64,000 nucleotides of DNA, taken from assembly GCF_000421405.1 (NCBI RefSeq), contig NZ_ATWY01000004.1, forward strand, positions 124,001 to 188,000. Direction: 5' to 3'. Of this stretch, positions 17,268-24,366 are shown one piece after another (position 1 is the stretch's first letter; each line of letters starts with the position of its first letter). A model generated the notes under the pieces. The model did no database searches and had not been told where the DNA came from. It worked only from the letters and a program-made list of their open reading frames with translations. The stretch is from Butyrivibrio sp. NC2007 (GTDB taxonomy: Bacteria; Bacillota; Clostridia; Lachnospirales; Lachnospiraceae). The position numbers and the translations under genes are program-made.

Positions 17268-17295
17268 TATATCGGAATAAAATTTCATTTCATTA
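17268..17295 (-). promoter_or_regulatory. Sigma-D (sigma-28) promoter of flagellin
   Basis: The minus strand carries CCGATATA (17275 to 17268), the exact Bacillus sigma-D -10 consensus, with TAAT (17295 to 17292) 16 bases upstream, matching three of four bases of the TAAA -35. The start point would be near 17261. Confidence 0.8.
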
Positions 17296-17303
17296 ACTTT
17301 TTG

Positions 17304-17337
17304 TAAAAAAACACCTCCATCTTTCCAGATGGAGGTG
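17304..17337 (-). terminator. Rho-independent terminator after ileS
   Basis: 11-bp stem CACCTCCATCT (17312 to 17322) with 17327 to 17337 and a four-base loop, followed on the minus strand by seven T. Confidence 0.88.
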
Positions 17338-17387
17338 CCCTAATATCTGTTTTCTATCAAATTGTAGCTGCTATATGCGTTAAAGGA

Positions 17388-20300
17388 TCAGACTTTCTCT
17401 ACGCCGATTGTAACTTTTTCGCCGTTGATATCCCACTCTTTTGCATTTGCAACATCAGAGCCGTATACAACTTCGTTTGCAAGAACCTTGGTTGAAATGC
17501 TGCTCTCGTTGGCTTTGACGATCTGTGCAAGCTTGTCATTGCCGTTAAGAGAAACCTTGATGTGATCCATAACCTCAAATCCTGAGTCCTTACGCATGGT
17601 CTGAACCTTACTGATAACCTCAAGAACGAATCCTTCGTTGATAAGCTCCTCAGAGAGGTTTGTATCAAGGACAACAGTGATTCCCCAGTTCTCCTGTGAG
17701 ATGAAGCCCTCTTTCTGAGCCATCTCGATAAGAAGGTCGTCCTTAACAAGCTCAACATCTACATCATTAACAGTGAACTTGATGTTTCCGTTGGCATTAA
17801 GCTCGTCCATTGTAGCATTTCCGTCAAGTCCCTCAAGGTAAGCCTTGATAGCACCGATGTTCTTGCCGTACTTAGGTCCCAGGGTCTTAAGCTGTGGCTT
17901 GAAGCTGTAGCTTGTAAAGTCTCTTACGTCATCTGTGAAGGCTACATTCTTTACATTGAGCTCTTCTCTGATGATATCTGTGTAGAACTCACCTACAGTC
18001 TGCTCAGCCTTTACGTACATCTGGCCGATAGGCTGACGGTTCTTGATGTTTGCTGCGTTTCTTGCTGCTCTTCCAAGAACTACGATATCAAGGACTTCTT
18101 CCATGTCCTTCTCAAGCTTGGTGTCGATAAGGCTCTCATCTACAGCAGGGAAGTCGCAGAGATGGATACTCTCGGGCGCATCCTTAAAGCTGTTTCTTAC
18201 AAGGTTCTGGTAGATCTCCTCTGTCATGAAAGGAACCATAGGAGCTGCTGCCTTGGCAACGGTTACAAGAGCTGTGTAAAGAGTCATGTAAGCAGAGATC
18301 TTATCCTGCTCCATTCCCTTAGCCCAGAATCTCTCACGGCTGCGGCGAACATACCAGTTACTCATCTCATCAACGAAGTTATCAAGCGCCTTACCTGCCT
18401 CAGGAATTCTGTAGTTTGCAAGGTTCTCGTCAACAGCCTTTACGCAGCTGTTAAGCTTAGAAAGAAGCCACTTGTCCATAACTGTGAGCTTATCCAGCTC
18501 AAGTTTATAATTAGCAGCATCGAAACCATCGATGTTTGCATAAAGTACAAAGAATGCATAAGTGTTCCAAAGTGTTCCAAGGAACTTACGCTGTCCCTCC
18601 ATAACCGCATCGCCGGAGAAACGTGAAGGAAGCCATGGAGCTGAGTTTGTATAGAAGTACCATCTGATCGCGTCTGCGCCGTACTTCTCAAGAGCCTCGA
18701 AAGGATCTACCGCATTACCCTTACTCTTACTCATCTTCTGTCCGTTCTCATCCTGTACAAGACCCAGAACGATAACGTTCTTAAATGCAGGCTTGTTGAA
18801 GAGCAGTGTAGCCTCAGCATGCAGTGAGTAGAACCATCCTCTTGTCTGGTCTACAGCCTCTGAGATGAACTCAGCAGGGAACTGCTTCTCAAAGAGCTCT
18901 TTATTCTCAAATGGATAGTGGAGCTGTGCAAATGGCATTGCTCCTGAATCGAACCAGCAGTCGATAACCTCTTTTACCCTGTGCATCTTCTTGCCGCACT
19001 TGGGACATGTGATCTCGAACTGATCGATGTATGGTCTGTGAAGCTCTGTTGTCTCAGCAGCCGGATCTCCGGAGAGCTCAGCAAGCTCTTTTCTTGAACC
19101 TACTGAAAGCTGATGGCCGCAGTCATCGCACTCCCAGATATTAAGAGGTGTTCCCCAGTATCTGTCACGGGAGATACCCCAGTCCTGAATGTTCTCAAGC
19201 CAGTCGCCGAATCTTCCCTTACCGATTGACTCAGGAACCCAGTTGATCTCTTTATTGTTGCGGATAAGGTCATCCTTAACCTCTGTAACCTTGATGAACC
19301 ATGATGAACGAGCGTAGTACAGAAGAGGTGTTGAGCATCTCCAGCAGTGAGGATAATCATGCTCCATCTTAGGTGCTGCAAAGAGAAGGCTTCTGCTATC
19401 GAGGTCCTTAAGTACCTCAGGATCTGCGCTGATAGCACCCTCATCCATCTCTTTCTGAGTAGGCTTACATCTGTATCCCGCAAAAGGTGTCTCGGGTTTA
19501 AGTCTACCCTCTGAATCAACCATCTGTACAAGAGGAGCGTCGTACTTACGTCCAACTCTTGCGTCATCTTCACCGAATGCAGGAGCAATGTGTACGATAC
19601 CTGTACCATCAGACATGGTTACGTAGTTGTCGCAGTAGATGAAGAATGCCTTCTTGTGCTGCTTGTCAGCCTCGTCCTTAGCACACTGGTAAAGAGGCTC
19701 ATACTCTTTATACTCAAGATCTGTTCCTACATATGTCTCAAGTACTTCATAGGCCTTCTGTCCCTCTTCCTTGGCAAGTGAGCCAAGAACAGTATCAGCA
19801 AGGGCCTCAGCCAGATAATATGTGTAGCCGTCTGCTGCCTTAACCTTGACGTACTTCTCATCAGGGTTTACGCAAAGACCGATGTTTGAAGGAAGTGTCC
19901 AAGGTGTTGTTGTCCATGCAAGGAAGTATGCATCCTCGCCAGCAACCTTGAAACGAACAACCGCTGTGCGCTCTTTTAATGTCTTATAGCCCTGTGCAAC
20001 CTCGTGAGATGAAAGAGGTGTTCCACAGCGAGGGCAGTAAGGAACTACCTTAAATCCCTTGTAAAGAAGCCCCTTCTTCCAGATCTCGTTAAGAGCCCAC
20101 CACTCGGACTCGATGAAATTGTCATCATATGTGATATATGGGTGCTCCATGTCAGCCCAGAATCCAACTGTGCCGGAGAAATCCTCCCACATTCCCTTAT
20201 ATTTCCATACGGATTCCTTGCACTTCTTGATGAAGGGCTCCATTCCGTACTCTTCGATCTGCTCCTTGCCGTCAAGGCCAAGCATCTTCTCAACCTCGAG

Positions 20301-20579
20301 CTCAACAGGAAGACCGTGTGTGTCCCATCCTGCCTTACGGGGAACTGTATATCCCTTCATGGTTCTGTAACGAGGGATCATATCCTTGATGGCACGTGTT
20401 AAAACGTGTCCGATATGTGGCTTACCGTTAGCTGTAGGCGGTCCGTCATAGAACATATACATCTCGCCCTGGCTGCGGGTGTCAACACTCTTCTGGAATA
20501 TGTCTTCTTTTTTCCAGAACTCCTCAACTTTTTTCTCTCTTCCGACAAAGTTCATATCGGTTTCGACTTTGTTATACAT
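17388..20579 (-). CDS. ileS: Isoleucyl-tRNA synthetase (type 2 form)
   Basis: 1063 residues. The class I signature is PPTANGKPHIGHVL with HIGH at 55 to 58, the second is KMSKSKGNAVDP near residue 615, and the editing domain contains GWDTHGLPVELEVEK and TTTPWTLPSN. The sequences GPPTANGKPHIGH and length above 1050 fit the eukaryote-like IleS2 group, which is often naturally tolerant of mupirocin; that property is family knowledge, not visible proof. AAGGAG precedes the ATG. Expression is controlled by the T-box leader just upstream, and a terminator follows. Confidence 0.96.
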   Translation of the reverse strand: MYNKVETDMNFVGREKKVEEFWKKEDIFQKSVDTRSQGEMYMFYDGPPTANGKPHIGHVLTRAIKDMIPRYRTMKGYTVPRKAGWDTHGLPVELEVEKMLGLDGKEQIEEYGMEPFIKKCKESVWKYKGMWEDFSGTVGFWADMEHPYITYDDNFIESEWWALNEIWKKGLLYKGFKVVPYCPRCGTPLSSHEVAQGYKTLKERTAVVRFKVAGEDAYFLAWTTTPWTLPSNIGLCVNPDEKYVKVKAADGYTYYLAEALADTVLGSLAKEEGQKAYEVLETYVGTDLEYKEYEPLYQCAKDEADKQHKKAFFIYCDNYVTMSDGTGIVHIAPAFGEDDARVGRKYDAPLVQMVDSEGRLKPETPFAGYRCKPTQKEMDEGAISADPEVLKDLDSRSLLFAAPKMEHDYPHCWRCSTPLLYYARSSWFIKVTEVKDDLIRNNKEINWVPESIGKGRFGDWLENIQDWGISRDRYWGTPLNIWECDDCGHQLSVGSRKELAELSGDPAAETTELHRPYIDQFEITCPKCGKKMHRVKEVIDCWFDSGAMPFAQLHYPFENKELFEKQFPAEFISEAVDQTRGWFYSLHAEATLLFNKPAFKNVIVLGLVQDENGQKMSKSKGNAVDPFEALEKYGADAIRWYFYTNSAPWLPSRFSGDAVMEGQRKFLGTLWNTYAFFVLYANIDGFDAANYKLELDKLTVMDKWLLSKLNSCVKAVDENLANYRIPEAGKALDNFVDEMSNWYVRRSRERFWAKGMEQDKISAYMTLYTALVTVAKAAAPMVPFMTEEIYQNLVRNSFKDAPESIHLCDFPAVDESLIDTKLEKDMEEVLDIVVLGRAARNAANIKNRQPIGQMYVKAEQTVGEFYTDIIREELNVKNVAFTDDVRDFTSYSFKPQLKTLGPKYGKNIGAIKAYLEGLDGNATMDELNANGNIKFTVNDVDVELVKDDLLIEMAQKEGFISQENWGITVVLDTNLSEELINEGFVLEVISKVQTMRKDSGFEVMDHIKVSLNGNDKLAQIVKANESSISTKVLANEVVYGSDVANAKEWDINGEKVTIGVEKV

Positions 20580-20600
20580 CTTGAGCTCCTTTCAGTAATG

Positions 20601-20873
20601 AAAAAGCCCCGTCCTTTGTAAAAAGGACGAGGCCAATAATGTACTCTCGTTATACCACCTGTTTACACATACGCGCCGGAAAATCCGGTTGAATACGCTT
20701 CTCTCTAACGTGGAGATTCACGTCAGGCTCTACTTACTTACGCTTTCAATCCTGAAGCTCGGAAGTGATCTTCGGTCATCTCTTACTCGCACTGCCTCTC
20801 ACCAACCGGCAGCTCTCTGGATGCTTTCAGTAGAGCCTACTGTCTTCGTCATAGCTTTTTTATTCGATTTAAT
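20601..20873 (-). ncRNA. T-box leader of ileS
   Basis: On the minus strand the leader carries the distal stem I elements CAGAGAG and GGTTGGTGAGAGGCAG, the conserved T-box AGGTGGTATAACGAGAG (20660 to 20644) with the TGG that pairs to the uncharged tRNA acceptor end, and an intrinsic terminator GGCCTCGTCC-loop-GGACGGGGC with TTTTT (20633 to 20601). A 9-bp helix GGCTCTACT/AGTAGAGCC closes stem I. ATT (20750 to 20748) on the 3' side of stem I is a candidate isoleucine specifier, though ATC at 20769 to 20767 cannot be excluded. Transcription should read through only when tRNA-Ile is uncharged. Confidence 0.92.
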
Positions 20874-20879
20874 GCACAC

Positions 20880-20908
20880 ATTCTACTACCTTATCAGAAA
20901 ATATGCAA
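20880..20908 (-). promoter_or_regulatory. Sigma-A promoter of the ileS T-box transcript
   Basis: TTGCAT (20908 to 20903), 17 bases, TAGAAT (20885 to 20880) on the minus strand, with start near 20873. It lies between the end of ltaE and the T-box leader. Confidence 0.75.
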
Positions 20909-20925
20909 ATGGTTTTTAAGAACTT

Positions 20926-21996
20926 TTACAGATACTCCACCAAAGTATCGATATTTTCTTTGGTTGTAGCCCAGTCTGTGGCAAGTCTTATGACTGTGTG
21001 AGTATCATCATATTTCTCCCAGAAACTGTAGCCCACATTCTTGCCTAGTTCTTCCAGCTTGTCGTTGTCAATAATAATGAACTGCTGGTTTGTGGGTGAA
21101 TCAAGGAAGAATTCATAGTTCTTTTCCCTGAGCTTTTCACGCAGAAGCTCTGCCATATCGATGGCGTTTCTGCTGATATCAAAGTAGAGGTTATCGGTAA
21201 AGAGCTCGTCGAACTGAACTCCAAGAAGCCATCCCTTTGCAAGAAGCGCTCCGTGCTGCTTGATGATCGGAACGTGGTGCTTTGGCTTTCCGCCCTTTGT
21301 GAACACAACCGCCTCTCCAAACATCGCTCCAACCTTGGTTCCGCCTATGTAAAAGACATCTGTCAGCTCTGCAATGTCTTTCAAGGTGACGTCAGTTCTT
21401 TTGCTCATAAGACCGTATCCGAGCCTTGCTCCGTCAAGGAAAAGAGGGATCTCATACTCCTTGCAGACTGCGGATATGTCCTGAAGCTCTTTCTTGGTGT
21501 AAAGAGTTCCGTACTCAGTGGGGTGAGAAATGTACACAGCTCCCGGAAATACCATATGCTCATGGTTATCATCGCCAAAGAAAGTGCAAAGGTATGCCTT
21601 TAGCTCTTTTGCAGAAATCTTACCGATGTTTGAGCCGTATTTCTCTGTGTCTGCCTCCTCTCCCTTAGCAGGAAGCGGAAGAACCTTGTGACCGGAAAAC
21701 TCGATGGCTCCGGCTTCGTGGGCTGCAATGTGCCCTGTCTGTGCTGCAACAACACCCTCGTAGGGCTTAAGAAGCATATCTATAATGGTCTGATTGGTCT
21801 GGGTTCCGCCCACCAGGAAAAAGACTTCTGCCTGAGGGCACTCGCAGGCTTTCTTTATTTTTTCTGCGGCGCTTTTGCAGATATCATCGGTACCGTAGCC
21901 CACGTTCTGCTCCAAACCCATGTCAAGGAGCCTTTTAAGGATATTGGGATGTGCGTTTTTTGTGTAATCACTTGAAAAAGAAATGGTCTGTGCCAT
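20926..21996 (-). CDS. ltaE: Low-specificity L-threonine aldolase (beta-eliminating lyase fold)
   Basis: 356-residue PLP enzyme that cleaves L-threonine or L-allo-threonine to glycine and acetaldehyde. Visible are FFLVGGTQTNQTIIDMLL near residue 60, the His stacking region QTGHIAAHEAGAIEFSGHKV, PLFLDGARLGYGL with the pyridine-binding Asp, and YIGGTKVGAMFGE with the Schiff-base lysine. The sequence begins at SSDYTKNAHPNIL, which fits the family start. AGGAGA lies before the ATG, 12 bp after msrC, so the two form an operon. No obvious terminator separates it from the T-box promoter. Confidence 0.9.
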   Translation of the reverse strand: MAQTISFSSDYTKNAHPNILKRLLDMGLEQNVGYGTDDICKSAAEKIKKACECPQAEVFFLVGGTQTNQTIIDMLLKPYEGVVAAQTGHIAAHEAGAIEFSGHKVLPLPAKGEEADTEKYGSNIGKISAKELKAYLCTFFGDDNHEHMVFPGAVYISHPTEYGTLYTKKELQDISAVCKEYEIPLFLDGARLGYGLMSKRTDVTLKDIAELTDVFYIGGTKVGAMFGEAVVFTKGGKPKHHVPIIKQHGALLAKGWLLGVQFDELFTDNLYFDISRNAIDMAELLREKLREKNYEFFLDSPTNQQFIIIDNDKLEELGKNVGYSFWEKYDDTHTVIRLATDWATTKENIDTLVEYL

Positions 21997-22008
21997 GGTA
22001 ATCTCCTG

Positions 22009-22476
22009 TTATCTTGATAGTTCTGAAAAATCTACGGTCTCTTCCAGCGCTTTTACAAACTGCTCAAGCCCCTCTTTATCATTCTCATCAAAGCGGCTAA
22101 GGCTCGGACTGTCGATATCAAGTACAGCAACAACCTTGCCTTCTGAGTGAATGGGAACGACGATCTCGGAGTTTGATGCGCTATCGCAGGCGATGTGCCC
22201 CGGGAACTGATGAACGTCTTTTACCAGCTGTGTTTCATTGCTCTGTGCTGCAGTTCCGCAAACGCCCTTGCCAAGCTCGATTCTGATGCAGGCAACCTTG
22301 CCCTGGAAAGGTCCAAGCATAAGGGATCCCTTGTTCATGATATAAAATCCTGCCCAGTTGAGGTCTTCCATATTCTCATATAACAGTGCTGATGCATTGG
22401 ACATTACAGGGATGTAATTGGGTTCATCCTCAGCCAGTGACCTGATCTGCGCTGCAAGAAGTTTATAATCAGTCAT
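22009..22476 (-). CDS. msrC: Free methionine-(R)-sulfoxide reductase (GAF domain)
   Basis: 155 residues from the ATG at 22476, which follows GGAGG; a longer in-frame start at 22533 lies within a leader hairpin and is rejected. It is a single GAF domain. Three cysteines, C63, C73 and C97, have spacings of 10 and 24 residues, identical to the catalytic triad of the Escherichia coli enzyme (84, 94, 118). It repairs free methionine R-sulfoxide using thioredoxin. The neighbourhood GPFQGKVACIRIELGKGVCG and FPGHIACDSAS is typical. Confidence 0.93.
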   Translation of the reverse strand: MTDYKLLAAQIRSLAEDEPNYIPVMSNASALLYENMEDLNWAGFYIMNKGSLMLGPFQGKVACIRIELGKGVCGTAAQSNETQLVKDVHQFPGHIACDSASNSEIVVPIHSEGKVVAVLDIDSPSLSRFDENDKEGLEQFVKALEETVDFSELSR

Positions 22477-22489
22477 TTGTTTTTCCTCC

Positions 22490-22531
22490 AAATAAAAATG
22501 GGAGTGATTCCAGTTTCCTGAAATCACACCC
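22490..22531 (-). promoter_or_regulatory. Terminator-like hairpin in the msrC leader
   Basis: On the minus strand GGTGTGATT (22530 to 22522) pairs with AATCACTCC (22509 to 22501) with one mismatch, followed by ATTTTTATTT and then the msrC Shine-Dalgarno. It may be an attenuator of msrC or simply the terminator of the upstream gene. Confidence 0.45.
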
Positions 22532-22571
22532 ATTATCCTAACATCAATTTACCTTGTGCACAATCATTTTA

Positions 22572-22639
22572 TTTTGAGTCACCGGGGACGTTTCACTTTG
22601 TCTCATTTTGAGTCAATGGGGACGTTTCACTTTGACTCA
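22572..22639. repeat. Dispersed GGGGACGTTTCA repeat, copy A (tandem direct form)
   Basis: Two direct 34-bp units (22572 to 22605 and 22606 to 22639), each TTTTGAGTCA, then two bases, GGGGACGTTTCACTTTG and (T/A)CTCA. The repeat supplies the last three codons and stop of the gene ending at 22627. Copies B and C at 24207 and 26098 hold the same unit as an inverted pair. Confidence 0.85.
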
Positions 22640-23925
22640 TTTTTTCTGCAAATATAGAGAAGGTGGTTTGTGTTTCCAAGGAGCTCTCTCTTTTCACAAA
22701 ATGCCAGATACCAGCTTGCCAATTTCTCGAAGTCTTCATCTGATACGGAAAAATCTGCTCTTCTCTCGATTGGTTCAAGAAGGCCATCAACACCTGTTGT
22801 GATGATCCATTCCACAGGCCTTCCTTTAAATAACTGCTCGAACTCCTCTATATCGTAGCCGGTAAAAAGCTGCTCTTTAAAATGCCTTACCTTATGATAA
22901 TCTGTAAAGTTCTCTTCTTCTCCAGCAGCCCAGTTACCATAAAAGTAGTTGGAGTACATGATCGCAAATACTGAAATAAAAGCAAACAGGATCACTCCGC
23001 CAGGCTTTGTAACTCTGATAGCCTCATCGATTGCTTTACTTATCTCATCAGGTTCATACAGGTGATAGAACGGTCCGAAGGCAAGTGTTACATCAAAAGC
23101 AGCATCATCAAGCATAGACAGGTTCGTGGCGTCACCTTGATATGACTTTATATTCTCAATATCTTTGCTATGCTCTCTTAAAACCTTCAGGTTTTCTTCC
23201 ACAAGCTCAACCGCAGTAACATCCATGCCTTCCCTTGCAAGTGCCACAGAATATCTGCCTGTTCCGGCACCAATTTCCAGTACCTTAGAGCCTTTCTGTG
23301 CATACCTGTGAATATAATTCATGGTTGTTGCATACTCAAGCCTGCCATGTACTGATCTTTCAAGTCTGCCATCCTCTTCATATTGAGAATAGAATTTGCT
23401 GACAATCTCTTTTCTCGAAGCGCCATCTTCTATTGCATTGATCCTGGTGAAATATTCGGTCTCGTTTTCGTGATGGATATAGGCTCCGTTCTTGATCTGC
23501 ACCCGTAGGCTCGCCGGATTGTCTTTATTCACAGACATATAAACCTCATGAATGCATCGCTGCCTTGCCTTATCAAGTGTCAGCGCCAGCCCTTTGGTGG
23601 CATATCCTCTGCCACGGTATTCCTTGGATATGCAGTAGCCTATATGCCCCGGGCCTTCCCTCAGAAAATCGTTGAGGTAATGCCTTAAGTTAAATACACC
23701 AACGTAGTTGCCCTTATCTGAAAGTACATATGTCGTATCCGCAACGAAGCCCTCCGGTAGCTCTTTTCCCATGGACCAGTTACGTTTCATCTCTATCCAA
23801 TCGAGAAACTTCTCATAATCATAGCCATATACATTGTTCATATACCCGTTCTCATTCTTCGGGAATGTCATGTAAAGATCATAGGTCTTTTTGTAGTCTG
23901 AATCCTGCACTCTGATTAGTTCCAT
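22627..23925 (-). CDS. GNAT acetyltransferase fused to SAM-dependent methyltransferase
   Basis: 432 residues from the ATG at 23925 (MELIRVQDSDYKK), which follows AGGAGGAGAAATT; an in-frame extension to 23997 lies inside the terminator hairpin and is rejected. Residues about 1 to 170 are a GNAT domain (GHIGYCISKEYRGRGYATKG is the acetyl-CoA loop). Residues about 185 to 432 are a class I methyltransferase (VLEIGAGTGRYSVALAREG is motif I, FDVTLAFGPFYHLYEPDEI motif II to III). Substrate is unknown. Control by a leader peptide and attenuator resembles inducible antibiotic-resistance genes, so drug or ribosome modification is possible but is inference. The C-terminal ESK and stop come from repeat copy A. 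Confidence 0.88.
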   Translation of the reverse strand: MELIRVQDSDYKKTYDLYMTFPKNENGYMNNVYGYDYEKFLDWIEMKRNWSMGKELPEGFVADTTYVLSDKGNYVGVFNLRHYLNDFLREGPGHIGYCISKEYRGRGYATKGLALTLDKARQRCIHEVYMSVNKDNPASLRVQIKNGAYIHHENETEYFTRINAIEDGASRKEIVSKFYSQYEEDGRLERSVHGRLEYATTMNYIHRYAQKGSKVLEIGAGTGRYSVALAREGMDVTAVELVEENLKVLREHSKDIENIKSYQGDATNLSMLDDAAFDVTLAFGPFYHLYEPDEISKAIDEAIRVTKPGGVILFAFISVFAIMYSNYFYGNWAAGEEENFTDYHKVRHFKEQLFTGYDIEEFEQLFKGRPVEWIITTGVDGLLEPIERRADFSVSDEDFEKLASWYLAFCEKRELLGNTNHLLYICRKNESK

Positions 23926-23951
23926 AATTTCTCCTCCTGTTTTCTGAATAT

Positions 23952-23988
23952 AAAAAGCCTCATCAAACTTTGCTGTCTGATGAGGCTT
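23952..23988 (-). terminator. Attenuator terminator between leader peptide and GNAT-methyltransferase
   Basis: 11-bp perfect stem AAGCCTCATCA (23988 to 23978) with TGATGAGGCTT (23965 to 23955), 12-base loop, then TTTTT on the minus strand. It lies 34 bp after the leader stop and 26 bp before the Shine-Dalgarno region of the structural gene. Confidence 0.85.
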
Positions 23989-24021
23989 AATTAACAACTA
24001 TAATGCATTTATGATAGCTCT

Positions 24022-24132
24022 TTATGCACCTGTCTTCATCCTCATCACCGTAACACCAACAGACCCCTGATTATTATCATTCACGGGCTTAGTAGATGCT
24101 GTATTGGGGTTGATGAGGAATAATTTGATCAT
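24022..24132 (-). CDS. Leader peptide (36 residues) of GNAT-methyltransferase attenuator
   Basis: A short frame beginning MIKLFLINPNTASTKP and ending VTVMRMKTGA then TAA. AAGGAA is 6 bases before the ATG at 24132; a second ATG at 24138 touches the Shine-Dalgarno and is unlikely. It lies between a strong promoter and the attenuator hairpin. The codons for V31, M32 and R33 (numbered from the 24138 ATG) contain TGATGAGG (24047 to 24040), which is complementary to CCTCATCA in the 5' arm of the terminator. Stalled ribosomes upstream would leave it free to form an antiterminator. The peptide matches no family I recognise. Confidence 0.7.
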   Translation of the reverse strand: MIKLFLINPNTASTKPVNDNNQGSVGVTVMRMKTGA

Positions 24133-24166
24133 AAGCATTTCCTTTTTCTGAAAAATATTAGTTGTT

Positions 24167-24195
24167 AGTATAATTGACTGACAACTCTGTGTCAA
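24167..24195 (-). promoter_or_regulatory. Sigma-A promoter of leader peptide and GNAT-methyltransferase
   Basis: TTGACA (24195 to 24190), 17 bases, TATACT (24172 to 24167). Near-perfect consensus, so initiation is probably constitutive and control lies in attenuation. Confidence 0.85.
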
Positions 24196-24206
24196 GCATA
24201 AATCGA

Positions 24207-24271
24207 TGAGTCAAAATGAAACGTCCCCATTGTCTCAAAATGAGACACCGGGGACGTTTCACTTTGACTCA
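24207..24271. repeat. Dispersed GGGGACGTTTCA repeat, copy B (palindromic form)
   Basis: 65-bp near-palindrome beginning TGAGTCAAAATGAAACGTCC and ending GGGACGTTTCACTTTGACTCA-like sequence, followed by TTTTT. It sits between the divergent GNAT-methyltransferase and ABC transporter units and can fold into a long hairpin. Confidence 0.9.
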
Positions 24272-24296
24272 TTTTTCGCTTGTGAGGCGTCCACGT

Positions 24297-24326
24297 TCTT
24301 GATACTATCTGTATCAAGAGTATATT
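24297..24326 (+). promoter_or_regulatory. ABC transporter promoter with operator-like palindrome in the spacer
   Basis: TTGATA (24299 to 24304), 16 bases, TATATT (24321 to 24326). The perfect inverted repeat TCTTGATAC (24297 to 24305) and GTATCAAGA (24311 to 24319), 5 bases apart, covers the -35 and spacer, a usual place for a repressor or MerR-type activator. No regulator gene is adjacent. Confidence 0.6.
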
Positions 24327-24366
24327 TATGCAAATCAGTTAGAGAATTCGGGGAAGGATTGTAAAC

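Noticed and set aside
23926..23997. Upstream in-frame start of the GNAT-methyltransferase
   Set aside because: The extension is the attenuator hairpin itself, and AGGAGG stands right before the ATG at 23925.
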